This document shows, in pieces, positions 44,589-53,858 of a stretch of 64,000 nucleotides of DNA. The notes below the pieces were generated by a model. It was not told the DNA's origin and ran no database searches. It worked only from the letters and a program-made list of their open reading frames with translations. Both the position numbers and the translations under genes were made by a program. How positions within the stretch are numbered: the stretch's first letter is position 1; every line of letters starts with the position of its first letter. Source of the stretch: Streptomyces marinisediminis (GTDB lineage Bacteria; Actinomycetota; Actinomycetes; Streptomycetales; Streptomycetaceae); the NCBI RefSeq assembly GCF_026262575.1, contig NZ_JAPKFL010000002.1, forward strand, positions 124,001 to 188,000, in the 5' to 3' direction.

Positions 44589-46004
44589 TCAGATGTCGAA
44601 GTACAGCTCGAACTCGTGGGGGTGGGGGCGGAGCTGCATCGGGGCGATCTCGTGGGTGCGCTTGTAGTCGATCCACGTCTCGATCAGGTCGGCGGTGAAG
44701 ACGCCGCCGGCCTGGAGGTACTCGTTGTCGGCCTCCAGGGCGTCCAGGACGGCCGGGAGCGAGGTGGGGACCTGGGCCACGTTGGCGTGCTCGTCGGGGG
44801 CGAGCTCGTAGAGGTCCTTGTCGATCGGCTCGGCGGGCTCGATCTTGTTCTTGACGCCGTCCAGGCCCGCCATCAGCAGCGCGGCGAAGGCCAGGTAGGG
44901 GTTGGAGGACGGGTCCGGGGCGCGGAACTCGACGCGCTTGGCCTTCGGGTTCGAGCCGGTGATCGGGATGCGCATCGCGGCGGAGCGGTTGCGCTGCGAG
45001 TACACCAGGTTGACCGGGGCCTCGAAGCCCGGGACCAGGCGGTGGTAGGAGTTCATCGTCGGGTTGGTGAAGGCCAGCAGCGACGGGGCGTGCTTGAGGA
45101 TGCCGCCGATGTAGTAGCGGGCGGTGTCGGAGAGGCCCGCGTAGCCCTGCTCGTCGTAGAACAGGGGCTCGCCGCCGCTCCACAGGGACTGGTGCACGTG
45201 CATGCCGGAGCCGTTGTCGCCGAAGATCGGCTTGGGCATGAAGGTGGCGGTCTTGCCGTTGCGCCAGGCGACGTTCTTGACGATGTACTTGAACAGCATC
45301 AGGTCGTCGGCGGCGGCCAGCAGCGTGTTGAACTTGTAGTTGATCTCCGCCTGGCCCGCGGTGCCCACCTCGTGGTGCTGGCGCTCGACCTCCAGGCCCG
45401 CCTCGGCCAGCTCAAGGGAGATCTCCGCGCGCAGGTCGGCGAAGTGGTCGACCGGCGGGGCCGGGAAGTAGCCGCCCTTGTAGCGGACCTTGTACCCGCG
45501 GTTGCCGCCGTCCTCGATCGCCCCGGTGTTCCAGGCACCGGCCACGGAGTCGATGTGGTAGTAGCCCGCGTTGGCCTTGGTCTCGAAACGGACGTCGTCG
45601 AAGACGTAGAACTCGGCCTCGGGGCCGAAGAACGCGGTGTCCGCGATGCCGGAGGACGCGAGGTAGGCCTCGGCCTTCTTCGCCACGTTGCGCGGGTCAC
45701 GGCTGTACTGCTCGCCGGTGATCGGGTCGTGGATGAAGAAGTTGATGTTGAGCGTGGCGTCCCTGCGGAACGGGTCCAGGCGCGCGGTGGACAGGTCCGC
45801 GACGAGCGCCATGTCGGACTCGTGGATCGCCTGGAAGCCGCGGATCGAGGAGCCGTCGAACATCAGGTTCTCGGCCGGGTCGAACGTGGCGGCCGGGACG
45901 GTGAAGTGCTGCATGATCCCGGGGAGGTCGCAGAACCGGACGTCGATGAACTTGACGTCGTTGTCCGCGATGTACTTCTTTACCTCTTCGGCGTTCTGGA
46001 ACAT
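44589..46004 (-). CDS. glnA: Glutamine synthetase type I
   Basis: A 471-residue GSI-beta enzyme that makes glutamine from glutamate, ammonia and ATP as a dodecamer. The signatures are [17 protein letters not shown] (beta-grasp), [12 protein letters not shown], the [19 protein letters not shown] segment and [20 protein letters not shown]. The adenylylation-site Tyr is present in [10 protein letters not shown], so GlnE control is expected. The start ATG at 46004 has an AGGAGG-like site. A GlnR box lies 98-135 bp upstream. In synteny it stands next to the RDD and lipA/lipB genes. Confidence 0.98.
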   Translation of the reverse strand: MFQNAEEVKKYIADNDVKFIDVRFCDLPGIMQHFTVPAATFDPAENLMFDGSSIRGFQAIHESDMALVADLSTARLDPFRRDATLNINFFIHDPITGEQYSRDPRNVAKKAEAYLASSGIADTAFFGPEAEFYVFDDVRFETKANAGYYHIDSVAGAWNTGAIEDGGNRGYKVRYKGGYFPAPPVDHFADLRAEISLELAEAGLEVERQHHEVGTAGQAEINYKFNTLLAAADDLMLFKYIVKNVAWRNGKTATFMPKPIFGDNGSGMHVHQSLWSGGEPLFYDEQGYAGLSDTARYYIGGILKHAPSLLAFTNPTMNSYHRLVPGFEAPVNLVYSQRNRSAAMRIPITGSNPKAKRVEFRAPDPSSNPYLAFAALLMAGLDGVKNKIEPAEPIDKDLYELAPDEHANVAQVPTSLPAVLDALEADNEYLQAGGVFTADLIETWIDYKRTHEIAPMQLRPHPHEFELYFDI

Positions 46005-46101
46005 CCAAATCCTCCTAGTCCCGCCGCGACGGGACGGGATTGCAGCTTCAGGTCGCAGCCCAGTGCGGTGGTCCGCTGTTCCTCGACCCTAGGCAGGCGG
46101 C

Positions 46102-46139
46102 ATTTCTCCAGCATGACCCGATTGTTTCGCCGATGTTAA
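46102..46139 (-). promoter_or_regulatory. GlnR binding site of glnA
   Basis: On the minus strand the region reads TTAAC-n6-GAAAC-n6-GTCAT-n6-GAAAT, matching the Streptomyces GlnR consensus (gTnAc-n6-GaAAc, twice) with exact 6-bp spacing. It lies 98 bp upstream of the glnA start, suitable for activation under nitrogen limitation. Confidence 0.88.
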
Positions 46140-46285
46140 CCGGACGGGCGGTGCCCGGCCGGTGACCCAGCGGTGACCCGGGCGTCGTCGGCGCCACCGC
46201 GGTGCGGTGGCATACGGTCGCCGCCCGCCGGACGGTGCGGGCGGCCGCCGTCCGAGCGCCGCGCCGGGCGGGTTACCGTGGTCGG

Positions 46286-46753
46286 GTGGACAAACGGCAG
46301 GCAATCGGATCATGGCTCTCGGGCCCGCGCGCCGCGGCCGAGGACATGGGGGTCGACTTCGGCTACCGCGGCGAACGGCTCGGGCTCCCGGAGGAAGGCT
46401 CCGGATCGATCGCGCCACCGGGCCGCCGGCTCGCGGCGATCTTCATCGACTGGCTGCTGTGCCTGCTGATCGCCTACGGCCTGCTCGCCGGTGACGGCTC
46501 GCGGGACGCGGGCAACTGGGCGCTGCTGCTGTTCGGCGTCATGTCGTTCCTGACCCTGGGCACGCTGGGCTGCACCCCGGGCAAGCGGATCGTGGGCCTG
46601 CGGGTGGTCTCCGTGGACGGCGGACGGCTGTCGCTGCCCCGCGTCCTGCTGCGGACGCTGCTGCTGCTCCTCGTCATCCCGGCGCTGGTGTGGGACCGGG
46701 ACACGCGGGGCCTGCACGACCGGTTCGCGGGCGCGGTCCAGCTCCGCTTCTGA
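46286..46753 (+). CDS. RDD-family membrane protein
   Basis: A 155-residue membrane protein. The RDD signature is in PPGRRLAAIFIDWLLCLLIA, followed by LLLFGVMSFLTLGTLGCTPG with KRIVGLRVVSVDGG, and a last helix LRTLLLLLVIPALVWDRD. The C-terminal DTRGLHDRFAGAVQL is typical of the family. The N-terminal 40 residues are cytosolic. The GTG at 46286 is used because the upstream frame overlaps the glnA promoter. Function unknown; it is conserved next to glnA in streptomycetes. Confidence 0.9.
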   Translation: MDKRQAIGSWLSGPRAAAEDMGVDFGYRGERLGLPEEGSGSIAPPGRRLAAIFIDWLLCLLIAYGLLAGDGSRDAGNWALLLFGVMSFLTLGTLGCTPGKRIVGLRVVSVDGGRLSLPRVLLRTLLLLLVIPALVWDRDTRGLHDRFAGAVQLRF

Positions 46754-46972
46754 CGCTCTCCGGGCCGCCGGTACGCCCGGCTCCGGGGCGCCGGCGGTGC
46801 GAGCCGCGGCACCAGAACTCCCGGGCTTCGACGCGGGTACCGACCCCGGCCCGGGACGCCCGCGCCCGGCTTGGCGTCCCTCTCGCCCCGGCTCCGGCCC
46901 CTCGGCTCCCGGCTCGCGTCGGGTCGTCGCTCTGGCGTGCGGGACGCCGCGTCGTCGCGGGGGCGTAACGCA

Positions 46973-47006
46973 GCGGACGCCGACGTGGAGCCACGTCGGC
47001 GTCCGC
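46973..47006. terminator. Bidirectional hairpin between RDD and DUF4191 genes
   Basis: Perfect 16-bp arms (46973-46988 and 46991-47006; GCGGACGCCGACGTGG and its complement) separated by AG. It sits between two convergent genes. The rest of the 289-bp gap holds no gene. Confidence 0.8.
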
Positions 47007-47042
47007 GGGCCGTCCCGGCCCGGTCCAGTGGGTCCGCTGGGA

Positions 47043-47738
47043 TCAGCGGCGGCCTCCGCTGGGGCCCTTGGGCATGCGCATGCCCTTCGGCATGGGGCCC
47101 TTGGGGACCGGCATGTTGCTCATCAGGTCGCCCACCGCGCGCAGCCGGTCGTTGACCTCGGTGACCTGGTGTCCGGCCAGCACGCGGGGCTTCTTGACGA
47201 TCGTGTTGCGCAGCTTCTTCAGCGGCACCTGGTCCTCCCCGTCGCCGACGACGATCTGGTGCACCGGCACGTCGCCGAGCAGCCGGGTCATCTTCTTGCG
47301 CTCGGAGGACAGCAGGTTGCGCAGCCGGTTCGGGTTGCCCTCGCCCACGAGCACCACCCCGGCGCGGCCGACCGCGCGGTGGACGACGTCCTGGCTGCGG
47401 TTGACGGCCACGGCCGGCGTCACCACCCAGTTGCGTCCCATGTTGTCCAGCACCGCCGCCGCCGCGCCCGGCTGGCCCTCCATCTGCCCGAACGCCGCCC
47501 GCTCGGCCCGCCGCCCGAAGACGATCGCGACCGCGAGGAAGGCCAGCAGGAAACCCAGGATGCCGAGATAGACCGGGTGCCCGATGAGGAAGCCGATCCC
47601 GAGGACGACGCCGAAGGTGACCAGCCCCACGCCGATCAGGATGAACCCGATCCAGCGATCGGCACGCCGGGTCATCTGGTAGGTCAGGGCGATCTGCTTG
47701 AGGCGCCCTGGGTTCTCGGATTGTTCCTTCCTCGCCAT
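47043..47738 (-). CDS. DUF4191 membrane protein
   Basis: A 231-residue protein with two adjacent helices (WIGFILIGVGLVTFGVVLGI, VYLGILGFLLAFLAVAIVFG) and a soluble C-terminal part that includes GQPGAAAAVLDNMGRNWVVT and AGVVLVGEGNPNRLRNLLSS. This is the DUF4191 family, found next to lipA in actinobacteria including mycobacteria. The C-terminal GPMPKGMRMPKGPSGGRR is a basic Met/Pro/Gly tail. The ATG at 47738 follows GGAGG-like TTCCTCCC on the opposite strand. Its role is unknown, but the conserved lipA linkage suggests a link to lipoylation or the envelope. Confidence 0.9.
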   Translation of the reverse strand: MARKEQSENPGRLKQIALTYQMTRRADRWIGFILIGVGLVTFGVVLGIGFLIGHPVYLGILGFLLAFLAVAIVFGRRAERAAFGQMEGQPGAAAAVLDNMGRNWVVTPAVAVNRSQDVVHRAVGRAGVVLVGEGNPNRLRNLLSSERKKMTRLLGDVPVHQIVVGDGEDQVPLKKLRNTIVKKPRVLAGHQVTEVNDRLRAVGDLMSNMPVPKGPMPKGMRMPKGPSGGRR

Positions 47739-47748
47739 GGGAGGAAGT

Positions 47749-47997
47749 TTACGTGGCCGACGGCGACCCTTCCGCCGCGGCCTCCAGAGCGCGTACGGCA
47801 TCCTGCCGGTCCCTGGCCCGCCGCCGGTCGGCGAGCACGGCCGCCCAGGCGTTGCGGCGGGCGGTGCGGTGGCCGCCGCGCAGCAGCACCGTCTCCAGGG
47901 CCCGCAGGGCGTCGGTGAGCGTGGGACGCTCGACGGTCAGCGTGACGGCGTCGGCCGGCACCGCGGGCGGCGGGGGCGGGACAGCCTGCGTGGCCAT
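47749..47997 (-). CDS. Small conserved protein upstream of the DUF4191 gene
   Basis: An 82-residue protein: a Pro/Val-rich N-terminus (AVPPPPPAVPADAVTLTVER), then a helical part DALRALETVLLRGGHRTARR and AVLADRRRARDRQDAVRALE. No domain is recognised. It lies 10 bp upstream of the DUF4191 gene on the same strand, so they are co-transcribed. In S. coelicolor, as I recall, a short gene occupies the same place. Confidence 0.7.
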   Translation of the reverse strand: MATQAVPPPPPAVPADAVTLTVERPTLTDALRALETVLLRGGHRTARRNAWAAVLADRRRARDRQDAVRALEAAAEGSPSAT

Positions 47998-48657
47998 GGC
48001 GGGAGTCCTCCGAGGGTGGTGACCGAGGGTGCGCTGACGTGGTGTGACGTGGGACGGCGGGGTGCCGCGACGGCGCTCCTGGCGGCACTCCGCCGACGAC
48101 GCCGTGCCCCCGTCGCGACGCGTGGCTCCAGCGTCACCCTATGGTGTTACCACCTGATGACAGGGCGGTCAAAACGGGACCAACGTTGCCCCTGCCCGAC
48201 CACGCCGGACGCGCCGTACGGCCGCCCGGCCCACGGCGCGGCAGGGGCGCCGCAGCCCACCCGGGCCGACGACCCGGTGGCAGCGCGGCACACACGCCCC
48301 GGGCGCCCCGGCCCCGGCGTCCGGGCACACGGCTCGGCGCGGCGGGGCACGGTGCGCCGGACGCGGGGCGCCCCGGGCACACTGCCGCCGGGCACACGGG
48401 ACGCGGGCTCGGCGGCCGCCGGGGGCGCGGCGCTCCGGTACTCGGAGCACGCGGACGGGAGGCGCGACACAGCGGGCGCGGGGGCTCCGGGCGGGAGACG
48501 CTGGTCCGGCCGGACGGCTGGAGGCTCCACCACAGCAGGGAGCCACCGGAACAGGCCCCCACCGGAGCAGGCGCCCCACCGGAGCGGCCGGCCCCGGCCG
48601 GAGGCGCGCGGCGCGGTGCGGGCCCCGGGCCGGGGTGCCGGGCCGGGGTGCCGGGGG
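47998..48657. other. GC-rich interval downstream of lipA, no gene seen
   Basis: These 660 bp lie between the lipA stop and the small gene upstream of DUF4191. The part from 48190 to 48650 is extremely GC-rich with Pro/Arg/Gly-only translations on both strands and no ribosome binding site. A less biased patch around 48130-48185 (CCTATGGTGTTACCACC) may hold the promoter of the small gene. No RNA structure could be assigned. Confidence 0.5.
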
Positions 48658-49608
48658 TCAGGCGGCCGGTTCGGCGTTCCTCGCCTCGCGGCGGTCGATC
48701 GCCTGCTGGTAGAGGCGCCCGGCGCGGTAGGAGGAGCGGACGAGCGGCCCGGACATGACGCCCGCGTAGCCGATCTCCTCGGCCTCCTCCTGGAGCTCGA
48801 CGAACTCGTGCGGCTTCACCCACCGCTCCACGGGGTGGTGGCGCGGCGTGGGCCGCAGGTACTGGGTGATGGTGATCAGCTCGCAGCCCGCGTCGTACAG
48901 GTCGCGCAGGGCCTGGCTGACCTCCTCGCGGGTCTCGCCCATGCCCAGGATGAGGTTCGACTTGGTCACCAGGCCGTCCTCGCGGGCCCGGGTGAGCACC
49001 TCCAGGGAGCGCTCGTAGCGGAAGGCCGGGCGGATGCGCTTGAAGATGCGCGGGACGGTCTCCACGTTGTGCGCGAGCACCTCGGGACGGGAGGAGAAGA
49101 CCTCCGCGAGCTGCTCGGGGACGGCGTTGAAGTCCGGGATCAGCAGCTCGACGCCGGTGCCCGGCATCCGCGCGTGGATCTGCCGGACGGTCTCGGCGTA
49201 CAGCCAGGCGCCGCCGTCCTCCAGGTCGTCGCGGGCGACGCCGGTGATCGTGGCGTACCGCAGCTCCATCTGCTGCACCGACTCCGCGACGCGGCGCGGC
49301 TCGTCGCGGTCCAGCTCGGCGGGCTTGCCGGTGTCGATCTGGCAGAAGTCGCAGCGCCGGGTGCACTGCTCGCCGCCGATGAGGAACGTGGCCTCGCGGT
49401 CCTCCCAGCACTCGAAGATGTTGGGACAGCCCGCCTCCTGGCAGACGGTGTGCAGACCCTCGCGCTTCACCAGGGACTGGAGTGCGTTGTACTCCGGGCC
49501 CATCTTCGCCCGGGTCTTGATCCACTCGGGCTTGCGCTCGATGGGGGTCTGGCTGTTGCGGACCTCCAGGCGGAGCATCTTGCGACCGTCGGGTGCGACA
49601 GCGGACAC
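48658..49608 (-). CDS. lipA: Lipoyl synthase (radical SAM)
   Basis: A 316-residue enzyme that inserts two sulfurs into octanoyl groups on lipoyl domains. The auxiliary cluster Cys are in [12 protein letters not shown], the radical SAM motif is [13 protein letters not shown], and the C-terminal RSSYR-type segment is [11 protein letters not shown]. All are intact. The GTG at 49608 ([20 protein letters not shown]) follows GAGGAG by six bases. It is 134 bp downstream of lipB on the same strand. The product serves the pyruvate dehydrogenase complex (aceE at the window start), 2-oxoacid dehydrogenases and GcvH. Confidence 0.97.
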   Translation of the reverse strand: MSAVAPDGRKMLRLEVRNSQTPIERKPEWIKTRAKMGPEYNALQSLVKREGLHTVCQEAGCPNIFECWEDREATFLIGGEQCTRRCDFCQIDTGKPAELDRDEPRRVAESVQQMELRYATITGVARDDLEDGGAWLYAETVRQIHARMPGTGVELLIPDFNAVPEQLAEVFSSRPEVLAHNVETVPRIFKRIRPAFRYERSLEVLTRAREDGLVTKSNLILGMGETREEVSQALRDLYDAGCELITITQYLRPTPRHHPVERWVKPHEFVELQEEAEEIGYAGVMSGPLVRSSYRAGRLYQQAIDRREARNAEPAA

Positions 49609-49742
49609 GTCCGGCTCCTCAGCTTTCGATTCCTCGGCGCGTCCCAGGGTACGCCCCCAGCTCGCGCCCACTTCCCCCCTGGTGGGCCCAGGGAAACAAG
49701 GCGGGCGCTACCATCTGGTAACTCCCGCGCGCCGGGCGGGCG

Positions 49743-50591
49743 TCACACGGCCCGGGGCAGCGGCGCCGACTCCTCCAGCACCGCCCGCAGGTGCTTCTCG
49801 ACGACGGGCACCACCTCGCCCACGGCGACGTCGCGGCCGAGCTCGGCGGAGAGCGAGCTGACCCCGGCATCGCGGATGCCGCAGGGCACGATGCGGTCGA
49901 AGGAGGTGTTGTCGGCGGCGATGTTGAGCGAGAAGCCGTGCATGGTGACGCCCTTGGCGACGCGGATGCCGATGGCCGCGAGCTTGCGGTCCTCGCCGCG
50001 CTGGCCCGCGTTGGACGGCGCGTACTCCGGTCCCGCCAGGCGCGGGTCGTACTCCTCGTCCGCCTCCGGGGCGGGGGCGGAGCCCGTCCGCAGCCGGGGG
50101 TCGAAGTCCAGCGCGAGCCCGCCGAGCGCCGCGCCGCCCCCGTCGCCACCGCCCGCGCCGTCCCCGCCCGCGCCCGCGTCGGTGGCGTCGCCCAGGACCC
50201 ACACCCCGCTGCGGCCCTCCACCCGGGTGGTCCCGACGCCGAACTCCGCGCAGGTGCGGATCAGCGCCTCCTCCAGCCGGCGCACGTGGGCGACGACGTC
50301 GACGGGGCGGGGCAGCTTCAGGATCGGGTAGCCGACGAGCTGGCCGGGGCCGTGCCAGGTGATCTTGCCCCCGCGGTCCACGTCGACGACCGGCGTGCCG
50401 TCCAGCGGGCGCTCGCTGTCCAGCGTGCGGCGTCCGGCGGTGTAGACGGGCTGGTGCTCCAGCAGCAGGCAGGTGTCGGGGGCCTCGTCGGCGAACCGCG
50501 CGGCGTGCACCTCGCGCTGCCGCTGCCAGGCCTCGCGGTACTCCACGGCCTCCTCGCCGAAGCCCAGGTGGACATAGCGCAGCTCGCTCAC
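49743..50591 (-). CDS. lipB: Lipoyl(octanoyl) transferase
   Basis: A 282-residue enzyme that moves octanoate from ACP to lipoyl domains. It shows [27 protein letters not shown] (family motif), the catalytic Lys in [16 protein letters not shown] and the catalytic Cys in [15 protein letters not shown]. Between VEGRSGVWV and RKLAAIG there is an insert of about 70 residues, Gly/Asp-rich then FDPRL-containing and ending [13 protein letters not shown]. coli LipB lacks it, but streptomycete LipBs carry similar inserts. The GTG at 50591 is the start. It works directly upstream of lipA. Confidence 0.96.
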   Translation of the reverse strand: MSELRYVHLGFGEEAVEYREAWQRQREVHAARFADEAPDTCLLLEHQPVYTAGRRTLDSERPLDGTPVVDVDRGGKITWHGPGQLVGYPILKLPRPVDVVAHVRRLEEALIRTCAEFGVGTTRVEGRSGVWVLGDATDAGAGGDGAGGGDGGGAALGGLALDFDPRLRTGSAPAPEADEEYDPRLAGPEYAPSNAGQRGEDRKLAAIGIRVAKGVTMHGFSLNIAADNTSFDRIVPCGIRDAGVSSLSAELGRDVAVGEVVPVVEKHLRAVLEESAPLPRAV

Positions 50592-50845
50592 GGCGGCTCT
50601 CCTTCTCGACCCTCGTGTGAGACGGTCCGCGCGCGGGGTCTCCACGCCGCGTACCCCGACCACTGTACGGCGGCGGCCGCGGCGGCCCGCGGGGCTCCCC
50701 GGCTCACACGTACGGATGAATACCGGCCGCAAGCGCCCGACGGCGCTGGTCAGGGGGTTACATTCACGCCGGTTACGCCGTCGCGCCGCGGGGCGCCCGG
50801 CGGACCGACGGGTGACCGAGCGACGGGCAGGAGACCGCACAGCCG

Positions 50846-52324
50846 ATGCCGACGGAACGAGCCGGGAGCCCCCGCTCCACCGCACACCGCACCCCCAACC
50901 GTCAGCTCGCTGCCCTCATCTCCGAAGCCGGGTTCTCCAACGCGGGCCTCGCCCGCCGCGTCGACCAGCTCGGTCTGGAGCACGGGCTCGACCTGCGCTA
51001 CGACAAGACCTCCGTCACCCGCTGGCTGCGCGGGCAGCAGCCGCGCGGCACGACGCCCGCGCTGATCGCCGAGGTGTTCACCCGCCGCCTGGGACGCCGC
51101 CTGTCCGCGCAGGACGTGGGCCTGGACCCGTGCTCCCCCGTCTACGCGGGCCTGGAGTTCGCCGGGTCGAGCACGGAGGCGGTGGACATCGTCAGCGGGC
51201 TGTGGCGCAAGGACGCGGGCAGCCAGCGGGAGCTGCGCAAGATCGCCTTCACCCCGGCGGGGCTCGTGGTGCCCAGCCGGGACTGGCTGATCGGCCGCCC
51301 GGACGAGCGGGTCGCCCGCGGCGAGGGCGGGCCGCCCGTCCGCCTCCCGGTGCAGGCGCGCGGCGGCGGGCGCAGGCCGGCCCCGGCCCCGGAGCTGGGG
51401 GAACGCTCCCCCGGCCAGCGCGTCACCCCGGGGGACGTGACGGCGCTGCGCTCCGTCGCCGAGCTGTTCCGCTCGCTGGACCGCGCCTACGGCGGCGGGC
51501 ACGCCCGGCAGGCCCTGGTGCGCTACCTGGAGCACGAGGCCGAGCCGATGCTGCGCGGCAGCTACGGCGAGCAGGTGGGCCGCCGCCTGTTCGCGGCGGC
51601 GGCCGACCTGACGCGGCTGACCGGGTGGACGGCGTACGACATCGCCGCGCACGGCCTGGCCCAGCGCTACTTCGTGCAGGCGCTGCGGCTCTCGCAGGCC
51701 GCCGGTGACCGGGCGTACGGCGCGTACGTGCTGGTGACGATGAGCCGCCAGGCGGTGCACCTCGGCCACGGCCGGGAGGCGGTGCAGCTCGCGCGCGTGG
51801 CGCAGCAGGGCCTGGGCGGCACTCCGGTGCCCGGGCCGGTGCAGGCGATGCTGCACACCGCCGAGGCGCGCGGGCAGGGCGTCCTGGGCGACACCCGGGC
51901 GGCGGTGGCGGCGCTCGCCCGGGCGGAGACGGCGCTGGCCGAGACGGCGGACGGCGCCGAGGTGCCGCCCTGGGCACGCTCCTTCGACGCGGCCCAATTC
52001 GCCGACGAGTACGGCCACTGCCACCAGGCACTCGGCCGGTCCGGCACGGCCGCCGAACACCTGGAGCGGGCCCTGCGGCTGCGCGGCCCCGGCCACGCCC
52101 GGGACGGGGTGCTCACCCGGGTCGCCCTGGCCACCGCGCGGCTGAGCCAGGGGCAGGTGGAGGCGGCGTGCGCGGTGGGCGCCGAGGCGGCCCGGGCGGC
52201 GGCGGACATGCGCTCCGCCCGCGCCCTGGACGCCGTCCGCGACTTCGAACAGCGCCTGGAGCAGCACGGCGCGCCGCCGGTGCGCGCGTACTTCGCCGAC
52301 CGGGGCGGCCCCGGTCCGGGCTAG
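50846..52324 (+). CDS. HTH/TPR-type transcriptional regulator divergent from lipB
   Basis: A 492-residue regulator. The N-terminal part (about 18-75) [40 protein letters not shown] is an HTH of the kind seen in NsdA-like streptomycete regulators. A Gly/Pro/Arg-rich linker (about 150-190) leads to a long helical TPR-like region (for example [35 protein letters not shown]). This gene stands beside lipB in the S. coelicolor layout I recall, where it is an uncharacterised regulator. It diverges from lipB over 254 bp. NsdA-family members repress antibiotic production and sporulation; function here is inferred only. Confidence 0.85.
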   Translation: MPTERAGSPRSTAHRTPNRQLAALISEAGFSNAGLARRVDQLGLEHGLDLRYDKTSVTRWLRGQQPRGTTPALIAEVFTRRLGRRLSAQDVGLDPCSPVYAGLEFAGSSTEAVDIVSGLWRKDAGSQRELRKIAFTPAGLVVPSRDWLIGRPDERVARGEGGPPVRLPVQARGGGRRPAPAPELGERSPGQRVTPGDVTALRSVAELFRSLDRAYGGGHARQALVRYLEHEAEPMLRGSYGEQVGRRLFAAAADLTRLTGWTAYDIAAHGLAQRYFVQALRLSQAAGDRAYGAYVLVTMSRQAVHLGHGREAVQLARVAQQGLGGTPVPGPVQAMLHTAEARGQGVLGDTRAAVAALARAETALAETADGAEVPPWARSFDAAQFADEYGHCHQALGRSGTAAEHLERALRLRGPGHARDGVLTRVALATARLSQGQVEAACAVGAEAARAAADMRSARALDAVRDFEQRLEQHGAPPVRAYFADRGGPGPG

Positions 52325-52387
52325 CACGGCGTCACCCGCCCGCCGTCCCGCCCGCCTCGCACGCCCGCGGGCGGGACGGTCGCCGGG

Positions 52388-53275
52388 TCACGCGGTCGGC
52401 GGGGCCGGGGGAAGCTGGGCCTCGGCGGCGGCCAGGAGCCGGGTGACGCGCAGGGCGAACGCGGCGTCGCAGGGGTGCGGCGCGGGGTCGAGCAGGGCGT
52501 CGACGGCGCGGGCGTAGGCGTCCTCGGCGGGGGCGTCGCGTTCGGGCAGGGCGACGACGCCCGCGGTGCCGCGCAGCTCGGCGGTGACGCCCGCGGCGGC
52601 GGGCGGCACGGTGTGGCTGACGGCGACCGTGCTGGACGCCCCGCCAGCGTGCCGGAGCACCAGGTGGACGGTGTCGCCGGGGCCGCGCGCGGCGGTGACG
52701 TCGGCGGGGTCGGCGTCACCGAGCACGGGCAGCAGCACGGACAGCGCGTGGGGGCCCACGTCCCACAGCGCGCCCTTCTCCCGTCGCCAGGGCGAGGCGG
52801 TGTAGGGGCTGTCGGCGCCGCCGAAGACGGGCGAGTACCACTCCGCGCGGCCCGTCAGCCAGCCGCCGGTGACGGTCTGCTCGGCGATCCAGCGCGCCGA
52901 GGTGGTGGCGAAGCGCAGGGTGAAGAACACCACCGAGCGCACGCCGGTGCGCTGGACGGCGTCGGCCACCCGGCGGGCGCCGGGCACGGTGGTGGCCAGC
53001 GGCTTGTCCAGCAGCAGGTGCCTGCCCGCCTCGGCGGCCCGCACCGCGAGCGGGGCCTGCACGTCGGGCGGCAGCGCCACGGCCACGGCGTCGCAGTCGG
53101 CCAGCAGCGTGTCGACGTCGTCGTGGGCGCGGGCGCCGTGGCGGTCGGCGAGCGCGGCGACGGCCTCCGGGCGACGGCCCCACACCCCGACCAGTTCCGC
53201 GTCGGGGTGCGCGGCGAGCGCGGCGGCGTGCACCCGGGTGGCCCACGGTCCGGTGCCCAGCAGGGCGAACCTCAC
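52388..53275 (-). CDS. Gfo/Idh/MocA-family oxidoreductase
   Basis: A 295-residue NAD(P)-dependent oxidoreductase. The Rossmann start is VRFALLGTGPWATRVHAAAL, the substrate-linked EKP-type motif is HLLLDKPLATTVPGARRV (the Glu replaced by Asp), and the C-terminal domain includes RREKGALWDVGPHALSVLLP with the conserved G-x-H. The DKP variant occurs in the family. The GTG at 53275 overlaps the stop of the upstream isomerase gene by 4 bases, so the two are co-translated. The substrate is unknown, probably a sugar or polyol derivative. Confidence 0.92.
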   Translation of the reverse strand: MRFALLGTGPWATRVHAAALAAHPDAELVGVWGRRPEAVAALADRHGARAHDDVDTLLADCDAVAVALPPDVQAPLAVRAAEAGRHLLLDKPLATTVPGARRVADAVQRTGVRSVVFFTLRFATTSARWIAEQTVTGGWLTGRAEWYSPVFGGADSPYTASPWRREKGALWDVGPHALSVLLPVLGDADPADVTAARGPGDTVHLVLRHAGGASSTVAVSHTVPPAAAGVTAELRGTAGVVALPERDAPAEDAYARAVDALLDPAPHPCDAAFALRVTRLLAAAEAQLPPAPPTA

Positions 53276-53658
53276 GCGGGCACCCCCTCGTCGCGGGCGT
53301 CCTCCTGGTGGGCGACGTAGGCCTGCCGGTCCATGTCGGAGATGTGCACCGACAGGTCCAGCCGCCGGCCGGGCGCGGGCTGGACGCGCCGGCGGGCGAG
53401 GTCGAGCACGGCGCGGGCCAGCTCCGTCTTGGCCTCCTGGGTGCGGCCGGAGAGCACGGCGACCTCGATGTGCACCATGTCGACGCCGCCCGTCCCGTCG
53501 GCGATGACGCACTCCTCGATGCGGCGGAAGCGGGTCTTGCAGGCGGCGACGGAGGCACCGATGGTCCGTTCGGTGACCGCGTGCAGCTCCAGGCCGAAGG
53601 CGTGGCGGTCGAAGGCGGCGGCGAGCGGGCCGGCGTAGTCGACGGTGATCTGCGGCAC
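53272..53658 (-). CDS. 5-carboxymethyl-2-hydroxymuconate isomerase (CHMI) family tautomerase
   Basis: A 128-residue tautomerase-fold protein. It starts (V/M)PQITVDYAGPLAAAFDR, which places the catalytic Pro right after the initiator, as needed for the Pro-1 base of the tautomerase superfamily. DMVHIEVAVLSGRTQEAKTE and DLSVHISDMDRQAYVAHQED follow the family. A perfect AGGAGG six bases before the GTG at 53658 fixes the start. In homoprotocatechuate breakdown CHMI isomerises a dienoate; no other hpa gene is nearby, so the substrate is probably different. It overlaps the Gfo/Idh gene by 4 bp. Confidence 0.88.
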   Translation of the reverse strand: MPQITVDYAGPLAAAFDRHAFGLELHAVTERTIGASVAACKTRFRRIEECVIADGTGGVDMVHIEVAVLSGRTQEAKTELARAVLDLARRRVQPAPGRRLDLSVHISDMDRQAYVAHQEDARDEGVPA

Positions 53659-53858
53659 GGTGTTCCTCCTGGTTGGCGGCGCGCGGACGGGGGCCAGCCT
53701 ATTGCCGGTACCCCCGAGGCGCCCCGTCATCACCCGACCCCGTGCCCGGCCTCGCACCCGGCCCGCACGGGGCGCCCGCGTCCGGCGCTGACGCACCGGT
53801 CCCCCGCCCGCCACCGACGCCGGGCGGGCTCCCGCCCGCCGTGCCGGGCGGGCACGGG

